Origin: Bradyrhizobium betae
Lineage (GTDB): Bacteria > Pseudomonadota > Alphaproteobacteria > Rhizobiales > Xanthobacteraceae
DNA length: 64,000 nucleotides
Direction: 5' to 3'
NCBI RefSeq assembly: GCF_004123905.1
Contig: NZ_MZXW01000041.1
Location: 1 to 64,000, forward strand
Shown: positions 33,967-41,858 of the stretch, piece by piece
How positions within the stretch are numbered: position 1 is the first letter of the stretch
How the letters are laid out: each line of letters starts with the position of its first letter
Notes under the pieces: model-generated
Databases searched by the model: none
Told to the model about the DNA's origin: nothing
The model's input: only the letters and a program-made list of their open reading frames with translations
Made by a program: the position numbers and the translations under genes

Positions 33967-34680
33967 TCAAATCCCCAGATATTTGTGCTGAAGATCCGGC
34001 TCGGCCATCAGCTCGTCCGAAGTGCCGCTCCACACCGTCTTGCCGCGCTCGATGATGGTGTGGCGGTCGCAGATACGGGCGAGGTGGTCGACGTTCTTGT
34101 CGACGACCAGGATCGACTGTCCGCGGCTCTTGAGCAGCGACAGGCAGTTCCAGATTTCGTCGCGGATCAGCGGCGCGAGGCCTTCGGTCGCTTCGTCCAG
34201 GATCAGCAGCTTTGGATTGGTCATCAGCGCCCGGCCGATCGCGAGCATCTGCTGCTCGCCGCCCGAGAGCTGGTTGCCCATGTTGGCGGCACGCTCGGCG
34301 AGACGCGGGAACATCACGTAGATGGCGGCGAGCGTCCAGGGATTGGGGCTGCCGAAGCGATCCGCGGCGGCCGCGACGAGGTTTTCGCGCACGGTGAGGT
34401 TCGGGAAGATCTGGCGCCCCTCGGGCACGAGGCCGATTCCGAGTTTTGCAATTTTGTAGGACGGCTGCGTCCGCACCTCGGCGCCCGCAAAGCGGATGCT
34501 GCCGGCGCGCGCGGGCGTCAGGCCCATGATCGAGCGAATGGTTGTGGTCTTGCCCATGCCGTTGCGGCCCATCAGCGAGACCATCTCGCCCGGCTTGATC
34601 GACAACGACAGGCCGAACAGTACCTGCGAGAGGCCATAGCAGGTCTCGATGCCGTCGACGTCGAGCAGGGTATCAGCCAT
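33967..34680 (-). CDS. Branched-chain-type ABC transporter ATPase, LivF-like
   Basis: The 237-residue ATPase has Walker A GRNGMGKTT, the LSGGEQQML signature, Walker B LLILDEATEGLAP and the H-loop replaced by VVDKNVDHL, as in LivF proteins. It completes a four-gene importer (livH-livM-livG-livF order on the minus strand) with overlapping reading frames. No substrate-binding protein gene is adjacent. A BoxR-type site lies before the first gene, so aromatic acids are more likely cargo than amino acids. Confidence 0.9.
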   Translation of the reverse strand: MADTLLDVDGIETCYGLSQVLFGLSLSIKPGEMVSLMGRNGMGKTTTIRSIMGLTPARAGSIRFAGAEVRTQPSYKIAKLGIGLVPEGRQIFPNLTVRENLVAAAADRFGSPNPWTLAAIYVMFPRLAERAANMGNQLSGGEQQMLAIGRALMTNPKLLILDEATEGLAPLIRDEIWNCLSLLKSRGQSILVVDKNVDHLARICDRHTIIERGKTVWSGTSDELMAEPDLQHKYLGI

Positions 34681-35440
34681 GGTGCGTCACCACGTGCTGG
34701 TCGCCAAGATAGGCGCGCTTCACGTCTTCATTGGCGCGGATCTCGGCGGGATCGCCGGACGCGATGACGCGGCCATAGACCAGCACCGAGATGCGGTCGG
34801 CGAGCGCGAACACCGCCGGCATGTCGTGCTCGACCAGCACGATCGAGACTTCTTTCCGCAGCTCCTGGAGCAGTTTCACCATTCCTTGCGATTCGGTGAC
34901 GCCGAGACCGGCCATCGGCTCATCCAGCAGCAGCAATTTCGGCTTGCTCGCGAGCGCGACCGCAAGCTCGATCTGGCGGCGCTCGCCATGGCTGAGCCTG
35001 CTCACCACGACATCGGCACGATGCAACAGGCCGACGCGGTCGAGCGCGGCATGGGCGGCATCGCGCAAGCCCTTTTCCTTGCGCGCATTGGCGAAGAAGC
35101 GGAACGAGGTGCCGGCATGCGCCTGTGCCGCGAGCGCGACATTGTCGGCGGCGGTGAAGTCGAGCAGCAGCGAGGTGATCTGGAACGAGCGTGCCAGGCC
35201 CAGCGCGCAGCGGCGGTAGGCCGGCAGATAGGTGATATCGCGGCCGCCGAGCGAGACGCTGCCGGAATGGGGTTCGAGATGCCCGGTGAGCTGGCTGATC
35301 AGCGTGGTCTTGCCCGCACCGTTCGGGCCGATGATGGCGTGCAGTTCGCCGCTCGCGACGTCGAGCGAGACGTTGTCCGTCGCGGTGATGCCGCCGAAGC
35401 GGCGCACCAGCTTTTCGACGCGGAGCAAGGGTTCAGCCAC
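34673..35440 (-). CDS. Branched-chain-type ABC transporter ATPase, LivG-like
   Basis: The 255-residue ATPase has Walker A GPNGAGKTT, signature LSHGERRQIEL, Walker B LLLLDEPMAGLG and H-loop VLVEHDMPAVF. The start is a GTG at 35440 (VAEPLLRVEKLVRRFGG) overlapping the livM stop by eight bases; the longer frame lies inside livM. The stop overlaps livF. It pairs with LivF to power the permeases. Confidence 0.89.
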   Translation of the reverse strand: MAEPLLRVEKLVRRFGGITATDNVSLDVASGELHAIIGPNGAGKTTLISQLTGHLEPHSGSVSLGGRDITYLPAYRRCALGLARSFQITSLLLDFTAADNVALAAQAHAGTSFRFFANARKEKGLRDAAHAALDRVGLLHRADVVVSRLSHGERRQIELAVALASKPKLLLLDEPMAGLGVTESQGMVKLLQELRKEVSIVLVEHDMPAVFALADRISVLVYGRVIASGDPAEIRANEDVKRAYLGDQHVVTHHG

Positions 35441-36377
35441 GATTGAGCCTCCCGAGCAGGCCCATGATGCCGCCACGGCCGAACAGCACGATCAGCAACA
35501 GCAGCGGGCCCATGATCAGCGCCCAGTATTCGGTGAGCTGCGACAAAAACTCTTCCAGCAGCAGATACACCACCGCGCCCATGACAGGGCCGAACAGCGT
35601 GCCCATGCCGCCGAGGATCACCATCACCATGAGGTCGCCGGAACGGGTCCAGTACATCACGGCCGGGCTGATGAAATCGGTGTTGTTGGCGAGCAGCGCG
35701 CCGGCAAGGCCGCACATCATGCCGGATATGACGAAGCAGACCAACTGGTAACGCTTGGCGGGGAAGCCGATCGCCTGCATGCGCTGCTCGTTGGATCGCA
35801 GCCCCTGCACGACGAGGCCGAAGCGCGAATTGACGATGCGCCAGATCAGGAAGATGACCGCGAACAGACAGGCGAGGCAGAGATAATAGAACTGCGTGCG
35901 GTTCGACAGGTTGATCAGTCCGGAGAAGTCGCTGCGCTTGTAGACGGTGAGACCGTCGTCGCCGCCGTAGCGCGCAAGGCCCGAGGCGACGTAATAGGCC
36001 ATCTGCGCAAACGCGAGCGTGATCATGATGAAATAGACGCCGCGGGTGCGCAAGGAGAGCGCGCCGATCACGAGCCCGTAAATCGCGGAAGCCGCCAGCG
36101 CGACCGGAAACTGGATGAAGCCGGAGCCGACACCTTCCTGCGCGAGCATGCCGACGGCGTAACCGCCGATGCCGAGATAGGCGGCGTGGCCAAAGCTCAT
36201 CATGCCGCCAAAGCCCATGATGAGATTGAGGCTCGCGGCGGCCAGCGCCAGGATGACGATGCGGGTGAACAGCGTCAGGATGAAGATGTTGCCGGAGGCT
36301 TGCGAATAGAGCGGCAGCAGCACGAGGCCCGCCAGCATCAGGGCCGTGACGGCCTTGCTCACCGTGAAGGCCTTCAT
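35433..36377 (-). CDS. Branched-chain-type ABC transporter permease, LivM-like
   Basis: The 314-residue inner-membrane permease has about eight to nine hydrophobic segments. Typical LivM motifs are LNLIMGFGGMMSFGHAAYLGIGGYA (near 50-75), VVQGLRSNEQRMQAIGF (coupling region) and GGMGTLFGPVMGAVVY. The start overlaps the livH stop in ATGA. Confidence 0.9.
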   Translation of the reverse strand: MKAFTVSKAVTALMLAGLVLLPLYSQASGNIFILTLFTRIVILALAAASLNLIMGFGGMMSFGHAAYLGIGGYAVGMLAQEGVGSGFIQFPVALAASAIYGLVIGALSLRTRGVYFIMITLAFAQMAYYVASGLARYGGDDGLTVYKRSDFSGLINLSNRTQFYYLCLACLFAVIFLIWRIVNSRFGLVVQGLRSNEQRMQAIGFPAKRYQLVCFVISGMMCGLAGALLANNTDFISPAVMYWTRSGDLMVMVILGGMGTLFGPVMGAVVYLLLEEFLSQLTEYWALIMGPLLLLIVLFGRGGIMGLLGRLNRG

Positions 36378-37294
36378 CGACGGTTGGCCGGAAACAGCCC
36401 CTCCGGCCGCACCACCAGCACGATCGCCATCAACAGGTAGATCAGCATGGAGGACAGCGCGGGCGCGGCGGTGGAGGCAGCGGCGCCGCTCAGCACCTGC
36501 CGCAAGAGGTTGGGCAGGAAAGCGCGGCCGAGCGTATCGATCATGCCGACAAAGATCGCGGCGAGGAAGGCGCCGCGGATCGAGCCGATGCCGCCGATCA
36601 CGATGATGACGAAGGCGAGGATCAGGATGTTCTCGCCCATGCCGATCTGCACGGTGAGGATCGGCGCCTGCATCAGGCCGGCGAGGCCGGCGAGCGCGGC
36701 ACCCAAGCCGAACACCAGCGTGTAGAGCAGCTTGATGTTGATGCCGAGCGCGCCGATCATCTCGCGGTTGGAGGCGCCGGCGCGGATCAGCATGCCGATG
36801 CGGGTGCGCATCACGCCGAGATAGAGCAGCAGCGCAACCATCAGAGCGACAACGATGATGGCGAGCCGGTAAGCGGGATAGTGAATGCCGGGCAGGATCG
36901 GCACCGGCACCGTGAGCCAGGCCGGCAGCGGCAGCGCAAGGCCGGCCGGGCCCCAGATCAGCCGCACGGCTTCATTGAAGAACAGGATCAGGCCGAAGGT
37001 CGCGAGCACGTGGTCGAGATGATCGCGCCCATAAAGATGCCGCAGCGCCGACATTTCGAGCACGATGCCGAGCACCAGCGTCGCACCAAGCGCCAGCAGC
37101 GCACCGAGCAGGAAGCTGCCGGTCCACGCCGCAAAAGTCGCGGCGAAATAGGCGCCCATCATGTACAGCGAGCCGTGCGCGAGGTTGACGAGATCCATGA
37201 TCCCGAACACCAGCGTGAGGCCAGCGGCGAGCAGGAACAGGAGCAGGCCGAACTGCAATCCGTTCAAAAACTGTTCGACGACGAGCAGCATCAA
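36374..37294 (-). CDS. Branched-chain-type ABC transporter permease, LivH-like
   Basis: The 306-residue permease has LivH features: QFLNGLQFGLLLFLLAAGLTLVFGIMDLVNLAHGSLYMMGAY at the N-terminus, RAGASNREMIGALGIN in the coupling loop and VIIVIGGIGSIRGAF near residue 230. It is the first gene of the operon. The 293 bp upstream contain a BoxR-type operator at 37434-37449. Confidence 0.9.
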   Translation of the reverse strand: MMLLVVEQFLNGLQFGLLLFLLAAGLTLVFGIMDLVNLAHGSLYMMGAYFAATFAAWTGSFLLGALLALGATLVLGIVLEMSALRHLYGRDHLDHVLATFGLILFFNEAVRLIWGPAGLALPLPAWLTVPVPILPGIHYPAYRLAIIVVALMVALLLYLGVMRTRIGMLIRAGASNREMIGALGINIKLLYTLVFGLGAALAGLAGLMQAPILTVQIGMGENILILAFVIIVIGGIGSIRGAFLAAIFVGMIDTLGRAFLPNLLRQVLSGAAASTAAPALSSMLIYLLMAIVLVVRPEGLFPANRR

Positions 37295-37433
37295 AACTCT
37301 TTCAGGCGCACGCGAAGACGCGCCGATGTTCGAACACAGTCGCCATCAGTGAAAGAGCTCCCCCTGCCTGTTCAAGGCGGAAAAATGGGTAATGGCAGTA
37401 TCGTTCCGAGGCAAGAGCGATTCGACACCTAAC

Positions 37434-37449
37434 ATGCACTTTGTTGCAT
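37434..37449 (-). promoter_or_regulatory. BoxR-type operator before the ABC transporter operon
   Basis: ATGCACTTTGTTGCAT differs at a single base from the distal boxC site. ATGCA and TGCAT form a perfect inverted repeat, and a third TGCA at 37455-37458 continues the 10-bp spacing (TGCA-N6-TGCA-N6-TGCA). It lies about 140 bp before the livH start. Confidence 0.65.
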
Positions 37450-37526
37450 GCGCGTGCATGCGGTCGAAATTGACCTTGCAAGAAGGCTGCCGCGCGGGAT
37501 GGGTCAACCTGCCGCACCCAAACGAT

Positions 37527-37558
37527 CACCCTCCCCCCGGCAGGCCGTGGGGAGGGTG
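37527..37558. terminator. GC-rich hairpin between the bja locus and the ABC operon
   Basis: Perfect 10-bp arms caccctcccc and ggggagggtg enclose a 12-nt loop. Read on the minus strand it lies 30 bp after the last bja-locus gene and probably limits read-through into the transporter operon. No T-tract follows. Confidence 0.5.
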
Positions 37559-37587
37559 TGAGAGTCGTCAAAAATAAAAGGATGCGT

Positions 37588-37806
37588 CTAGTGCGACGTC
37601 ATCTGCCGGGGAAGATCATCCGGCTCGGCAAGCACGCTGTTGGCCGTTGAAGCCTCCAGCGCCGCCATCCGGAACAGATAGGCGAGCGTCGCCAATCCGG
37701 TGTCTTCCGCCATCTGCGCCAGCTCGAGCGCCATGTCGGACATGTAGCCGAGATTCTCGTCCTTGGTCTGCGCCATGATCTGGCTGTCCCGCATCATGTT
37801 CGACAT
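37588..37806 (-). CDS. Small protein coupled to bjaI
   Basis: The 72-residue acidic protein (MSNMMRDSQIMAQTKDENLG..., ending DDLPRQMTSH) is predicted mainly helical, with a Met/Ala/Leu-rich middle (YMSDMALELAQMAEDTGLATLAYLFRMAALEA). The ATG at 37806 lies one base after the bjaI stop, so translation is coupled. The frame extends upstream into bjaI, but that part is unlikely to be used. I do not recognise the family. Position suggests a quorum-sensing accessory or target. Confidence 0.7.
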   Translation of the reverse strand: MSNMMRDSQIMAQTKDENLGYMSDMALELAQMAEDTGLATLAYLFRMAALEASTANSVLAEPDDLPRQMTSH

Positions 37807-37807
37807 C

Positions 37808-38464
37808 TCAGGCGCTCTTTCGTTGCGCGGCAAGGCCGCAGAGGTTGGCACGGGCAACGGCGTCCAGACGTGGGCCGTCCTGTCGCACGATGGAAGTTAC
37901 GCCGATGCGATCATGCAGGGCGTCGACCGTCTCCCGGCGAATGTCGATGGTCGCTGCCATGGTCCAGGCGTTCTCGACCAGAGCCGGCAGACCAAGCGGG
38001 GTCACGACGAAGCCGGCCTCGTGGAAGCGCGGCAGCCACCAGGTTTCCATGATCGCGCTGACCTGTGCGATGCCCTGATTGAGGCAGAACTCCTGCACCG
38101 CCGCCATCAGTTGCAGGTTGAGAGCGCCGTCGCGGCGATCGCGCACGACGAAGTAGCGCGACCATTCCCAGACCAGGGGATCGAAGGGGCAGCCGCGAAC
38201 CGACGCCAGATGCGGGAACACCTCGCTCATCATCGAGGGCTTGGTCGTCGGGTAGAGCCGGTGACCGCCGACCACGCGCCGTCCCTCCAGCGCGAGCAGA
38301 TAGACGGTGTCTTCGTCGTCGTAGGAATCGACCTCGCGGCAATCAGGCCGGCGTAGCGTCTCCCAATGCCGCTCGTCGACGAAGATGTCGTGGCGTATCC
38401 GGAAGTGCTGCTCGAGCACGTCTTCGTAAAGGTGGCGATTGACCGATGAAATTGCGTGAATCAT
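37808..38464 (-). CDS. bjaI: Acyl-homoserine lactone synthase, BjaI-like
   Basis: The 218-residue LuxI-family enzyme makes an acyl-homoserine lactone from S-adenosylmethionine. Family residues are visible: RIRHDIFVDERHWE (R/F/W set near 26-38), EVDSYDDEDTVYLLAL (D-x2-D), RVVGGHRLYPT and EWSRYFVV. The sequence reads very like Bradyrhizobium BjaI, which uses isovaleryl-CoA rather than acyl-ACP. The start MIHAISS at 38464 is the homologous one. It is downstream of bjaR, with a lux-box-like palindrome and two hairpins in the 82-bp gap. Confidence 0.93.
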   Translation of the reverse strand: MIHAISSVNRHLYEDVLEQHFRIRHDIFVDERHWETLRRPDCREVDSYDDEDTVYLLALEGRRVVGGHRLYPTTKPSMMSEVFPHLASVRGCPFDPLVWEWSRYFVVRDRRDGALNLQLMAAVQEFCLNQGIAQVSAIMETWWLPRFHEAGFVVTPLGLPALVENAWTMAATIDIRRETVDALHDRIGVTSIVRQDGPRLDAVARANLCGLAAQRKSA

Positions 38465-38468
38465 GAAA

Positions 38469-38512
38469 CCCCCCATTCAGCCTCAATGGGGGGAGCCTCT
38501 GCGAAAAGAGGC
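38469..38512 (-). promoter_or_regulatory. Two adjacent hairpins before the bjaI start
   Basis: Stem 1 pairs ccccccatt (38469-38477) with aatgggggg (38485-38493), perfect over 9 bp. Stem 2 pairs gcctct (38495-38500) with agaggc (38507-38512). On the minus strand stem 1 ends four bases before the ATG, and its loop and stem hold the only purine-rich sequences available for ribosome binding. Confidence 0.55.
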
Positions 38513-38523
38513 AGGTTCGATAT

Positions 38524-38537
38524 TGGGAAATTTCCCA
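38524..38537 (-). promoter_or_regulatory. Lux-box-like palindrome before bjaI
   Basis: TGGGAAATTTCCCA is a perfect 14-bp palindrome in the bjaR-bjaI gap, 60-73 bp before the bjaI ATG. It is the obvious candidate binding site for BjaR and would place bjaI under positive feedback. Confidence 0.65.
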
Positions 38538-38546
38538 GTACGTCGC

Positions 38547-39275
38547 TTAGGGATTGATGATCTTGTTGCGAATCGCCAGCGCAACCGCATGCGTACGGTT
38601 GACGGCACCGAGCTTGCGCGCGGCGGTTGCAAGATGCTCTTCGGCGGTGCGTTGCGTGATGTGCAGGATCTCGCCGATCTCCCAGGCCGACTTGCCCTGC
38701 GAGGCCCACGAGATCACCTCGCGCTCGCGCGGAGTGAGACGCGTCAATGGATACGGCGTCGGCTGGAGCAGACGGCGAATGTGGTCGAAGCCGTACATCG
38801 CCATCAGGTGCAATGCCGGCTTGCTGCGAGGGTTGAGATCCAGATGAACGCCGCCGAGCGACACAGCAGCTTCATAGCCGGTGAGCCCGTGGATCGGCAC
38901 GATGAAGCCGCGCGACATACGAAAATCGGTGGCGCGGTTCATCACCTCGGCCGCGTTCGGCTCGAGTTCGGCATTATAGGGGGCTTCCGACCACTCGAAC
39001 GGGTTGACCGATTGCCGGCATAGCCGCACCACGGGGTCGACGCGATCGTAATTGTTCTGGGTGTAAAGGCTGAACCATCCCGCCGGCCAGCGCTTGGCGA
39101 GCACCATCTGCGCAAACCGCTGATCGGGATTCGGCAAGCCGGTGACGATGATGGTCTCAAACCCGAAGCGACCGAAGGCCGATTCAAGCGCATTCATTGC
39201 GTCTGGCACCTTGCGATAGGTATCCAGTCCTTCAATGAAGTCGAGCGCTTCCCGGCCATAGTCGATGGCGGACAT
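38547..39275 (-). CDS. bjaR: LuxR-family quorum-sensing regulator, BjaR-like
   Basis: The 242-residue regulator has an autoinducer-binding domain (about 20-165) with the conserved aromatic/acidic set in WPAGWFSLYTQNNYDRVDPVV and a following FEWSEAPY. The C-terminal LuxR helix-turn-helix is LTRLTPREREVISWASQGKSAWEIGEILHITQRTAEEHL. It is directly upstream of bjaI on the same strand. The start at 39275 gives MSAIDYGREALDF, consistent with the family length. Confidence 0.92.
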   Translation of the reverse strand: MSAIDYGREALDFIEGLDTYRKVPDAMNALESAFGRFGFETIIVTGLPNPDQRFAQMVLAKRWPAGWFSLYTQNNYDRVDPVVRLCRQSVNPFEWSEAPYNAELEPNAAEVMNRATDFRMSRGFIVPIHGLTGYEAAVSLGGVHLDLNPRSKPALHLMAMYGFDHIRRLLQPTPYPLTRLTPREREVISWASQGKSAWEIGEILHITQRTAEEHLATAARKLGAVNRTHAVALAIRNKIINP

Positions 39276-39441
39276 CGGTGCGTTTCCTGCCCCTCGCCGT
39301 CCGGTATAGCACGTATTTGGCGGCTGCCTCAATTCGCTGCTCCTGTAGTTTTCCGGAGCTCGCCCGTTTTGAACATTTAATCTACTTGTGGAAGAAGTGA
39401 CGTCAAGATACACCTATGGCGTCTGAAGCGGGAAAACCACG

Positions 39442-39618
39442 ATGCAAGACGAGGACATCGCCCTCAACAGCGTGCTCGGCCTGGAACTCAACCGCGTGTT
39501 TTTCGCCGTCCGCGAAACGGCAAACAAGCAGAAGATCATCGAGTTCGCGCGCGAAACGCTGCAAAGCGAGCGCGCAAAGCGGCCCGACAGCGCCGCGCCC
39601 GAGGGCCCGGCGAGCTAG
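39442..39618 (+). CDS. Small hypothetical protein (58 residues)
   Basis: The frame MQDEDIALNSVLGLELNRVFF... to stop at 39616 encodes a charged, probably helical protein with strong third-position GC bias. A central amphipathic stretch includes ETANKQKIIEFARETLQSERAK. It is divergent from bjaR. No family is recognised, but the composition looks like real coding sequence. Confidence 0.5.
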   Translation: MQDEDIALNSVLGLELNRVFFAVRETANKQKIIEFARETLQSERAKRPDSAAPEGPAS

Positions 39619-39851
39619 ACCGCAGTCGCAACAAACGCCGCCGATGAAACGGATCGCGCGACGCTGCCGCCCTTCCATTCGAACGCGCAGATTTTAGTCG
39701 AAACAATCTGACCGCGAAATTAGTCCGCAATTGTCGTCGGTAAACGAGCTGCGCTCTCCACCCTCCCATGCGCGCCCATACTTGCCGCTGGATGACATCA
39801 CAGTCATCGTGAGATGATCGCCGCCACGATCCTCTTTTGGATGCCCTGTTC

Positions 39852-40790
39852 ATGATGACGCTGCGCCAGGTTGAAGTGATCCGTGCCGTGATGGTGACGG
39901 GCACCATTGGCGGCGCGGCCAAGCTGCTCAACGTCTCCGCGCCGGGGATCAGCCGGCTGGTCAAATACACCGAGCGCTCGCTCGGCATCCGCTTCTTCCA
40001 GCGCCAGAACGGGCGCTATTTTCCGACGCCGGAGGCCGAGACTATCTTCGAGCAGATCAACGGGGTCTACAAGAAGGTCGACGACCTCTCCGAGATCATC
40101 TCCAAGATCGGCCGCGGCGGATTGTCGGAATTGCGCATCGGCTCGGTGCCGAGCATCTCGCAAGTGATGGTGCCGCGCGCGATCGAGCGCGTGCGGCGCC
40201 GCTATCCTGATTTGGGCATCGACATCAACATCCTCAAGCTCGAGGAAGCCATCGACTATCTGATGCTCGGCCGCGGCGAGTGCGTCGCGATGAGCTACCG
40301 TCTCGAGCATTCCGGGCTCGGCTTCATGCCGCTCGCCTCGGGCGAGCTCTATTGCATCGTGCCATCAGGCCACGAGCTCGCCGGCCGCAAGCAGGTTTCG
40401 GCGGCCGAAATCACCCGCTATCCGCTGATCGGTATCGATCCGAACGATCCCTACGGCCGCATCATGGCCGAGATCTTCGCGCGCTACCGGCTCGACTACA
40501 ACATCACCATCCGCGCGCGCTTCGGCACCACTGTCTGCGCGCTGGTGAAGGCCGGGCTCGGCATCGCCATCATCGATCAGTTCACGGTCGCCCATGGCGG
40601 CTATCCCGGGATCGAGCTGATCAAGATCACCGAGCCGACGCGGTTCGACACCTATATCGCGGTGAAGCGCGGCGCGCCGCTGTCGCTTCATGTCGAGTAT
40701 TTCATCGAGTCCCTGCGCGCCGAGATGCGCGCGGTCGAGCCGTCCCGCAGCAATGGGAAGGCCGCGCCGGGGCGCGGGCGGAAGAAATAA
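39852..40790 (+). CDS. LysR-family regulator, probably of the shikimate/quinate operon
   Basis: The 312-residue LysR protein has a winged helix (LRQVEVIRAVMVTGTIGGAAKLLNVSAPGISRLVKYTERSLGIRFFQR, about 3-50) and a periplasmic-binding-like effector domain (from about 90). It is immediately upstream of, and on the same strand as, the operon beginning at 40923, with 132 bp between them holding two direct repeats. Control of that operon by an aromatic or hydroaromatic inducer is inferred. A near-upstream ATG pair makes the start 39852 or 39855. Confidence 0.87.
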   Translation: MMTLRQVEVIRAVMVTGTIGGAAKLLNVSAPGISRLVKYTERSLGIRFFQRQNGRYFPTPEAETIFEQINGVYKKVDDLSEIISKIGRGGLSELRIGSVPSISQVMVPRAIERVRRRYPDLGIDINILKLEEAIDYLMLGRGECVAMSYRLEHSGLGFMPLASGELYCIVPSGHELAGRKQVSAAEITRYPLIGIDPNDPYGRIMAEIFARYRLDYNITIRARFGTTVCALVKAGLGIAIIDQFTVAHGGYPGIELIKITEPTRFDTYIAVKRGAPLSLHVEYFIESLRAEMRAVEPSRSNGKAAPGRGRKK

Positions 40791-40792
40791 CA

Positions 40793-40832
40793 TTATGTTA
40801 GGTTTGCAGGATAAAAGGGTAATTGTGTTAGG
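40793..40832 (+). promoter_or_regulatory. Direct repeats between lysR and the shikimate operon
   Basis: TTATGTTAGG (40793-40802) and TTGTGTTAGG (40823-40832) are spaced exactly 30 bp apart, about three helical turns. They lie in the AT-rich gap before the operon and are candidate LysR binding sites. Confidence 0.45.
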
Positions 40833-40922
40833 CGGGGGAAAGACTATCGTCCCACTTGGAATTGCGTGAATTTCGCGGCTAATGGCTGGAAATCAAGGCA
40901 CCTCACCAGGCGATAGTCGATC

Positions 40923-41801
40923 ATGTCAAAGCGCGGACCTGCCGCATCCAAGAAGCTCCTGACCGGCCTGATCGGCGCGCCGATCGCGCATTCCGCCTCC
41001 CCCGCCATGCATGAACGCGCCGCCGAGGCGCTTGGCCTGCGCGGTCATTATCAGCTCATCGAAGTGGCCGGCGCCGACGCAAGCGCGCTCGCCATGATGC
41101 TCGAAGGCGTGCGGCGCCTTGGCTTTGCCGGCGTCAACGTCACCTTTCCCTACAAGGAGGCGGTGGTCCCGCTGCTCGACGAGCTGGCGCCGGGTGCGGC
41201 CGCCATGGGGGCGGTCAACACCGTGGTCGTCACGGATAACAGGCTGATCGGCCATAACACCGACACGACCGGCTTTGCGCGCGCCGTCGCGCCGCTGCTG
41301 GCCCCCGCCGGAAACGCGGTCGCCGTGATCGGCACCGGCGGCGTCGGCAAGGCCATCGCCTTTGCGCTGGCGAGCCTTGAGGTCGCCGACCTCCGCATCT
41401 TCGACAGCGAGCCGGCCCGCGCCGAAAAGCTCGCCGCACTGCTCGCCAGACAGGGCGGCGCCAGGGTGGCCGCAAGCGTCGAGGACGCGCTCGATGGCGC
41501 AACCGGCCTCGTCAACGGCACACCGGTCGGCATGCTGCCGAACCGGGGCATCCCGGTCCCAGCCACGCTGCTGCGCGAAAACCTGTGGGTCGCGGACGCC
41601 GTCTATTCGCCGCTGATCACGCCGCTGCTGGCCGCGGCGCAAGCCAAGGGCGCGCGGATCATGACCGGGCGGGAGCTCGCGATCTACCAGGCCGCCGACG
41701 CTTTCGAATTGTTCACGGGCCTTGCCCCATCGACGGACGTCATGGGAGAGGCATTTGACGAGGTGATGGCGGCGCGAAGCGCAGCCTATCACGCAGCGTA
41801 A
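40923..41801 (+). CDS. Shikimate/quinate dehydrogenase (AroE family)
   Basis: The 292-residue enzyme has the AroE substrate motif GAPIAHSASPAMH, catalytic lysine in VNVTFPYKEAV and aspartate in GHNTDTTGF, with cofactor loop GTGGVGKAI. After the second strand it has FDSEPARAEKL instead of the NRT-type motif that selects NADP, so NAD is the likely cofactor, pointing to catabolism. It heads an operon with an ABC importer and a dehydroshikimate dehydratase. It probably oxidises shikimate or quinate to the 3-dehydro compound. A second, biosynthetic aroE should exist elsewhere. Confidence 0.88.
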   Translation: MSKRGPAASKKLLTGLIGAPIAHSASPAMHERAAEALGLRGHYQLIEVAGADASALAMMLEGVRRLGFAGVNVTFPYKEAVVPLLDELAPGAAAMGAVNTVVVTDNRLIGHNTDTTGFARAVAPLLAPAGNAVAVIGTGGVGKAIAFALASLEVADLRIFDSEPARAEKLAALLARQGGARVAASVEDALDGATGLVNGTPVGMLPNRGIPVPATLLRENLWVADAVYSPLITPLLAAAQAKGARIMTGRELAIYQAADAFELFTGLAPSTDVMGEAFDEVMAARSAAYHAA

Positions 41802-41858
41802 CCGAAACGGCCGGATACAAGGCCGCGGGCAACTTCAAAATCAATGGGAGGAGAGACC

